Assembly: GCA_036563805.1 (NCBI GenBank)
Contig: DATCLS010000093.1
Coordinates: forward strand, 29,427 to 93,426
From: DATCLS01 sp036563805
GTDB lineage: Bacteria; Actinomycetota; Acidimicrobiia; Acidimicrobiales; VFJN01
DNA length: 64,000 bases
Reading direction: 5' to 3'
The position numbers and the translations under genes were made by a program. The notes under the pieces were generated by a model that was given only the letters and a program-made list of their open reading frames with translations, ran no database searches and was not told where the DNA came from. Positions 61,287 to 64,000 of this stretch are shown in pieces. Each line of letters opens with the position of its first letter. The stretch's first letter is position 1.

Positions 61287-61874
61287 GTGACGTTCCCGTA
61301 CGACGATCGCACCGCCCTCGTGGTCGTCGACGTCCAGAACGACTTCGCGGACCCGAGGGGCAGCCTGTACGTCCAGGGCGGCGAGGAGGTCGTTCCCGCC
61401 ATCAACGAGGAGATCGAGGCGGCTCGGGCGGCGGGGGCGCTCGTCGTGTACACGCAGGACTGGCACCCGCCGGACACGCCGCACTTCGCCAAGGACGGGG
61501 GCACCTGGCCGGTCCACTGCGTGCGCGACACCTGGGGCGCCGAGCTGCACCCCGACCTCGTGGTCGCCGGCGAGTGCGTCCGCAAGGGCACCGGCGGGGA
61601 GGACGGCTACTCGGGCTTCACGGTGGCCGACCCGGTCAGCGGCGAGAAGGCCCCCACCGGCCTGCGCCAGCTGCTGGAGGAGCGCGGCATCGAGAAGCTC
61701 GTGGTGGCCGGCCTGGCCACCGACGTGTGCGTCAAGGCGACCGCCCTCGACGGCGTGGAGCTCGGCTACCAGGTCACGCTGCTGGAGCACGCATCGCGCC
61801 CGGTCGAGCTCGAGCCCGGCGACGGGCGGCGGGCCGTCGAGGCCATGGCGGCCGCCGGGGTCGCTGTCGCGTGA
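61287..61874 (+). CDS. pncA: Nicotinamidase
   Basis: 195 residues. Converts nicotinamide to nicotinate. The catalytic triad is visible: D15 (VVVDVQNDF), K100 (CVRKGT) and C148 (ATDVCVKAT); metal ligands D58, H60 and H66 are in TQDWHPPDTPHF. Stop overlaps the next GTG (GTGA), so pncB is translationally coupled. Confidence 0.95.
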   Translation: MTFPYDDRTALVVVDVQNDFADPRGSLYVQGGEEVVPAINEEIEAARAAGALVVYTQDWHPPDTPHFAKDGGTWPVHCVRDTWGAELHPDLVVAGECVRKGTGGEDGYSGFTVADPVSGEKAPTGLRQLLEERGIEKLVVAGLATDVCVKATALDGVELGYQVTLLEHASRPVELEPGDGRRAVEAMAAAGVAVA

Positions 61875-63244
61875 CCACCTCGTCGTCAGGGTTCGACGGA
61901 ACCCATCCCGCGCTCGTCACCGACCTCTACGAGCTGACGATGGCCGCGGCCTACCAGGCTCACGGCATCGAGCACGAGGCGACGTTCGAGCTGTCGGTCC
62001 GGAGCCTGCCGCCGACCCGGCGGTTCCTGGTGGCGGCCGGGCTGGAGGACGCGCTGCGGGGCCTGGAGGCGTTCCGGTTCGAGCCCGACGACCTCGAGTA
62101 CCTGGCCAGCCTCGACCTCCTGCCCGACCGGTTCCTCGAGTGCCTGGCCGACTTCCGCTTCACCGGCGACGTGTGGGCCGTGCCCGAGGGCGAGGTGGTG
62201 TTCGCCGGCGAGCCCCTGGTGCGGGTGACGGGGCCGGTGATCGCGGCCCAGCTGGCCGAGACGTTCCTGCTCAACCGCATCGCCAGCCAGACGATGGTGG
62301 CCTCCAAGGCCGCCCGGGTGAAGCTGGCCTGCGGCGACAGCCGGTTCGTCGACTTCTCGGCCCGGCGCGACCACGGCGTGGACGCCGCCCTGGCCGCGGC
62401 CCGCGCCGCCTGGATCGCCGGCGCCGCCGGGACGTCGCTGGTGGCCGCCGGCCGGCGCTGGGGCATTCCGGTGTCCGGGACGATGGCCCACTCGTTCGTC
62501 ATGTCGTTCGACGACGAGCGCGAGGCGTTCCGGGCCTACGCCCGCTGCTTCCCCACGGGCGTCATCCTGCTCATCGACACCTACGACACGGTCGAGGGGG
62601 CGCGGCGCGCCGTCGAGGTCGCCCGCGAGCTGGCCGACGAGGGCATCGCGCTGCGGGGCGTGCGGCTCGACTCCGGCGACCTGGTCGAGCTGTCACGGGC
62701 CGTGCGCCGGGTGCTCGACGACGCCGGGCTGGTCGACGTCGACATCATGGCGTCGGGCGACCTGGACGAGCACCGCATCGCCGAGCTGCGGGCGGCCGGC
62801 GCCCCCATCGACGCGTTCGGGGTCGGGACGCAGCTCGGCACGAGCGCCGACGCCCCCTCCCTCGGCGCCGTGTACAAACTGGTCGAGGACGCCGACGGCC
62901 CCAAGATGAAGCTCGCCACCGGCAAGGTGACGCTGCCCGGCCGTAAGCAGGTCTGGCGGCTGGAGGACCGCGACGTGGTCGGGCTGCACGACGAGGACGT
63001 GCCCGGGCGGCCCCTGCTGGTCGAGGTCATGCGGGGCGGGCGGCCGACCCGCCCGCCCGAGCCGCTCGCCGCCGTGCGCGAGCGGTGCGCCGCCGCCCTC
63101 GAGGCCCTGCCGCCGCCGCTGCGGTCGCTGGAGCCGACCCGGCCCGGCGACCCGCCGCTGTGGCCGGTCGAGACGGCCCCCGGCCTCCAGATGCTGGCGG
63201 ACAAGGTGCGGGGCCAGGCAGGACGGACGGCGGCGGCCGGCTGA
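61871..63244 (+). CDS. pncB: Nicotinate phosphoribosyltransferase
   Basis: 457 residues. Forms nicotinate mononucleotide from nicotinate and PRPP using ATP. N-terminal LVTDLYELTMAAAYQAHG, catalytic histidine H168 in FVDFSARRDHGVD, GTMAHSFVMSFDDE and GVRLDSGDLVELSRAVR are all conserved. Takes the product of pncA and feeds nadD, with start and stop overlaps on both sides (GTGA upstream, TGATG downstream). Confidence 0.95.
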   Translation: MTTSSSGFDGTHPALVTDLYELTMAAAYQAHGIEHEATFELSVRSLPPTRRFLVAAGLEDALRGLEAFRFEPDDLEYLASLDLLPDRFLECLADFRFTGDVWAVPEGEVVFAGEPLVRVTGPVIAAQLAETFLLNRIASQTMVASKAARVKLACGDSRFVDFSARRDHGVDAALAAARAAWIAGAAGTSLVAAGRRWGIPVSGTMAHSFVMSFDDEREAFRAYARCFPTGVILLIDTYDTVEGARRAVEVARELADEGIALRGVRLDSGDLVELSRAVRRVLDDAGLVDVDIMASGDLDEHRIAELRAAGAPIDAFGVGTQLGTSADAPSLGAVYKLVEDADGPKMKLATGKVTLPGRKQVWRLEDRDVVGLHDEDVPGRPLLVEVMRGGRPTRPPEPLAAVRERCAAALEALPPPLRSLEPTRPGDPPLWPVETAPGLQMLADKVRGQAGRTAAAG

Positions 63245-63840
63245 TGGGCGAGCGCCTGGGCATCTTCGGCGGCACGTTCGACCCGCCGCACGTGGGGCAC
63301 CTGGTCACCGCGGTCAACGTCCGCTACGAGCTGCAGCTCGACCGGGTGCTCCTGGTGGTCAACGACCAGCCCTGGCAGAAGATCGGCACCCGCGACATCA
63401 CGCCCGCCGAGGACCGGTTCGCCATGGTCGAGTCCGCGGTCGGCAACGTCGAAGGGCTCGAGGCCAGCCGTATCGAGATCGAGCGGGGCGGCATGTCCTA
63501 CACGGCCGACACGCTGGCCCAGCTGCAGGAGGAGGACCCCGACCGCGAGCTGTTCGTGATCCTCGGTTCCGACGCCGCCCAGGGCCTGCCGACGTGGGAG
63601 CGGGCCGACGAGGTCCGCGAGCGGGCGGCGATCGTCGTGGTCGAGCGGCCCGGCTCGGGCGAGGGCGAGCCGCCGCCCGGGTGGTCGTGGAAGCGGGTCG
63701 AGGTGCCCCGCCTCGAGGTGTCGAGCACCGACCTGCGGGCCCGGGTCGCCGACGGCCGGCCGCTGGACTACCTGCTCACCCCCGAGGTCATCGAGACCAT
63801 CCGGGCCCGCGGGCTCTACCGCCCGCGGGTCGCCCCGTGA
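63244..63840 (+). CDS. nadD: Nicotinate-nucleotide adenylyltransferase
   Basis: 198 residues. Adenylates nicotinate mononucleotide to deamido-NAD. GIFGGTFDPPHVGHL (nucleotidyltransferase H-x-G-H motif) and VSSTDLRARVADGRPLDYLL are typical. Its ATG shares one base with the pncB stop. In many actinobacteria nadD follows proA directly; here pncA-pncB are its upstream partners. Confidence 0.96.
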   Translation: MGERLGIFGGTFDPPHVGHLVTAVNVRYELQLDRVLLVVNDQPWQKIGTRDITPAEDRFAMVESAVGNVEGLEASRIEIERGGMSYTADTLAQLQEEDPDRELFVILGSDAAQGLPTWERADEVRERAAIVVVERPGSGEGEPPPGWSWKRVEVPRLEVSSTDLRARVADGRPLDYLLTPEVIETIRARGLYRPRVAP

Positions 63841-64000
63841 CCACACCGACCGCCGCGGACGCCGCGGCGGGGTCGGCCGGCGGGACCGGGGCCGCGGGGG
63901 CGGGGGAGACGGCGGCCGACGAGACGGCGGCGGAGGGGGCGGAAGCCGGGGAGGCCGCGGTGGGGGCGGAGGCCGACGGGGTCGAGGCGGGGCCGGGGAC
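63837..64000 (+). CDS. 5' end of an unidentified gene coupled to nadD (truncated by window)
   Basis: A GTG at 63837 overlaps the nadD stop (GTGA), and the frame stays open to the window end (54 codons). The visible part is a low-complexity Ala/Gly/Glu leader (MTTPTAADAAAGSAGG...), probably disordered cytoplasmic sequence before a conserved domain. In related genomes a LytR-CpsA-Psr protein or rsfS commonly follows nadD; nothing here identifies the product. Confidence 0.6.
   Translation, partial: MTTPTAADAAAGSAGGTGAAGAGETAADETAAEGAEAGEAAVGAEADGVEAGPG

Overview
This is very GC-rich DNA (roughly 75% by eye) with dense gene packing, many 4-base ATGA or GTGA start/stop overlaps, frequent GTG starts and many leaderless promoters. 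Gene content fits an actinobacterium: class II DAHP synthase, Fe-S APS reductase next to a NirA/SirA-type reductase, PspA, a HelD-type helicase, DUF3040, PaaX and a stand-alone LigD polymerase domain. The lineage Acidimicrobiia is my inference from the overall style of the proteins (for example the GYW...FG repeat protein) and is not proven. I see no CRISPR array, insertion sequence, prophage, tRNA or rRNA.

Backbone: the window opens inside obg and contains proB, proA and nadD in the order and orientation usual for actinobacteria (obg-proB-proA-nadD). The cluster is stretched: about 23 kb separates proB from proA and about 35 kb separates proA from a pncA-pncB-nadD NAD-salvage operon at the right end. 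The window stops in the first codons of the gene coupled to nadD.

Regions. 0-10 kb: obg, proB, a small membrane protein, a membrane-anchored SGNH hydrolase with propeller-like repeats, an FAD-linked oxidase, DUF3040, TetR, and a Ser/Thr kinase with four C-terminal membrane helices. 10-16 kb (minus): YiaA/B, a TrmH-type methyltransferase with an unresolved start, pspA, murJ with a long Trp/Asp/Pro-rich N-terminal tail, and a coupled coiled-coil membrane protein. 16-21 kb (minus): sugar ABC operon 1 (ATPase, two permeases, binding protein). 21-26 kb: HdeD-like protein, cytochrome b561-like protein, lipoprotein, ECF sigma/anti-sigma pair, proA. 26-38 kb: large membrane protein with a repeat-like C-terminus, LigD-type polymerase, divergent MFS/MarR pair, HelD-type helicase, a PIN-toxin relic, MoxR-VWA pair, VC0807-like protein. 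38-48 kb: a sugar-uptake locus, with LacI-1 and a complete ABC operon facing LacI-2 and a GH1 glycosidase; each regulator has perfect palindromic operators. 48-64 kb: HEPN-like/RDD fusion, PaaX-LLM operon, GT-C-like membrane protein, sulfur assimilation (nirA-cysH), DAHP synthase, a group 2-like sigma factor, a lone NuoF-like protein and NAD salvage.

The clearest regulatory theme is a TANNNT -10 box lying 6-7 nt upstream of the start codon of several genes. This indicates leaderless transcripts and was used to choose several starts.
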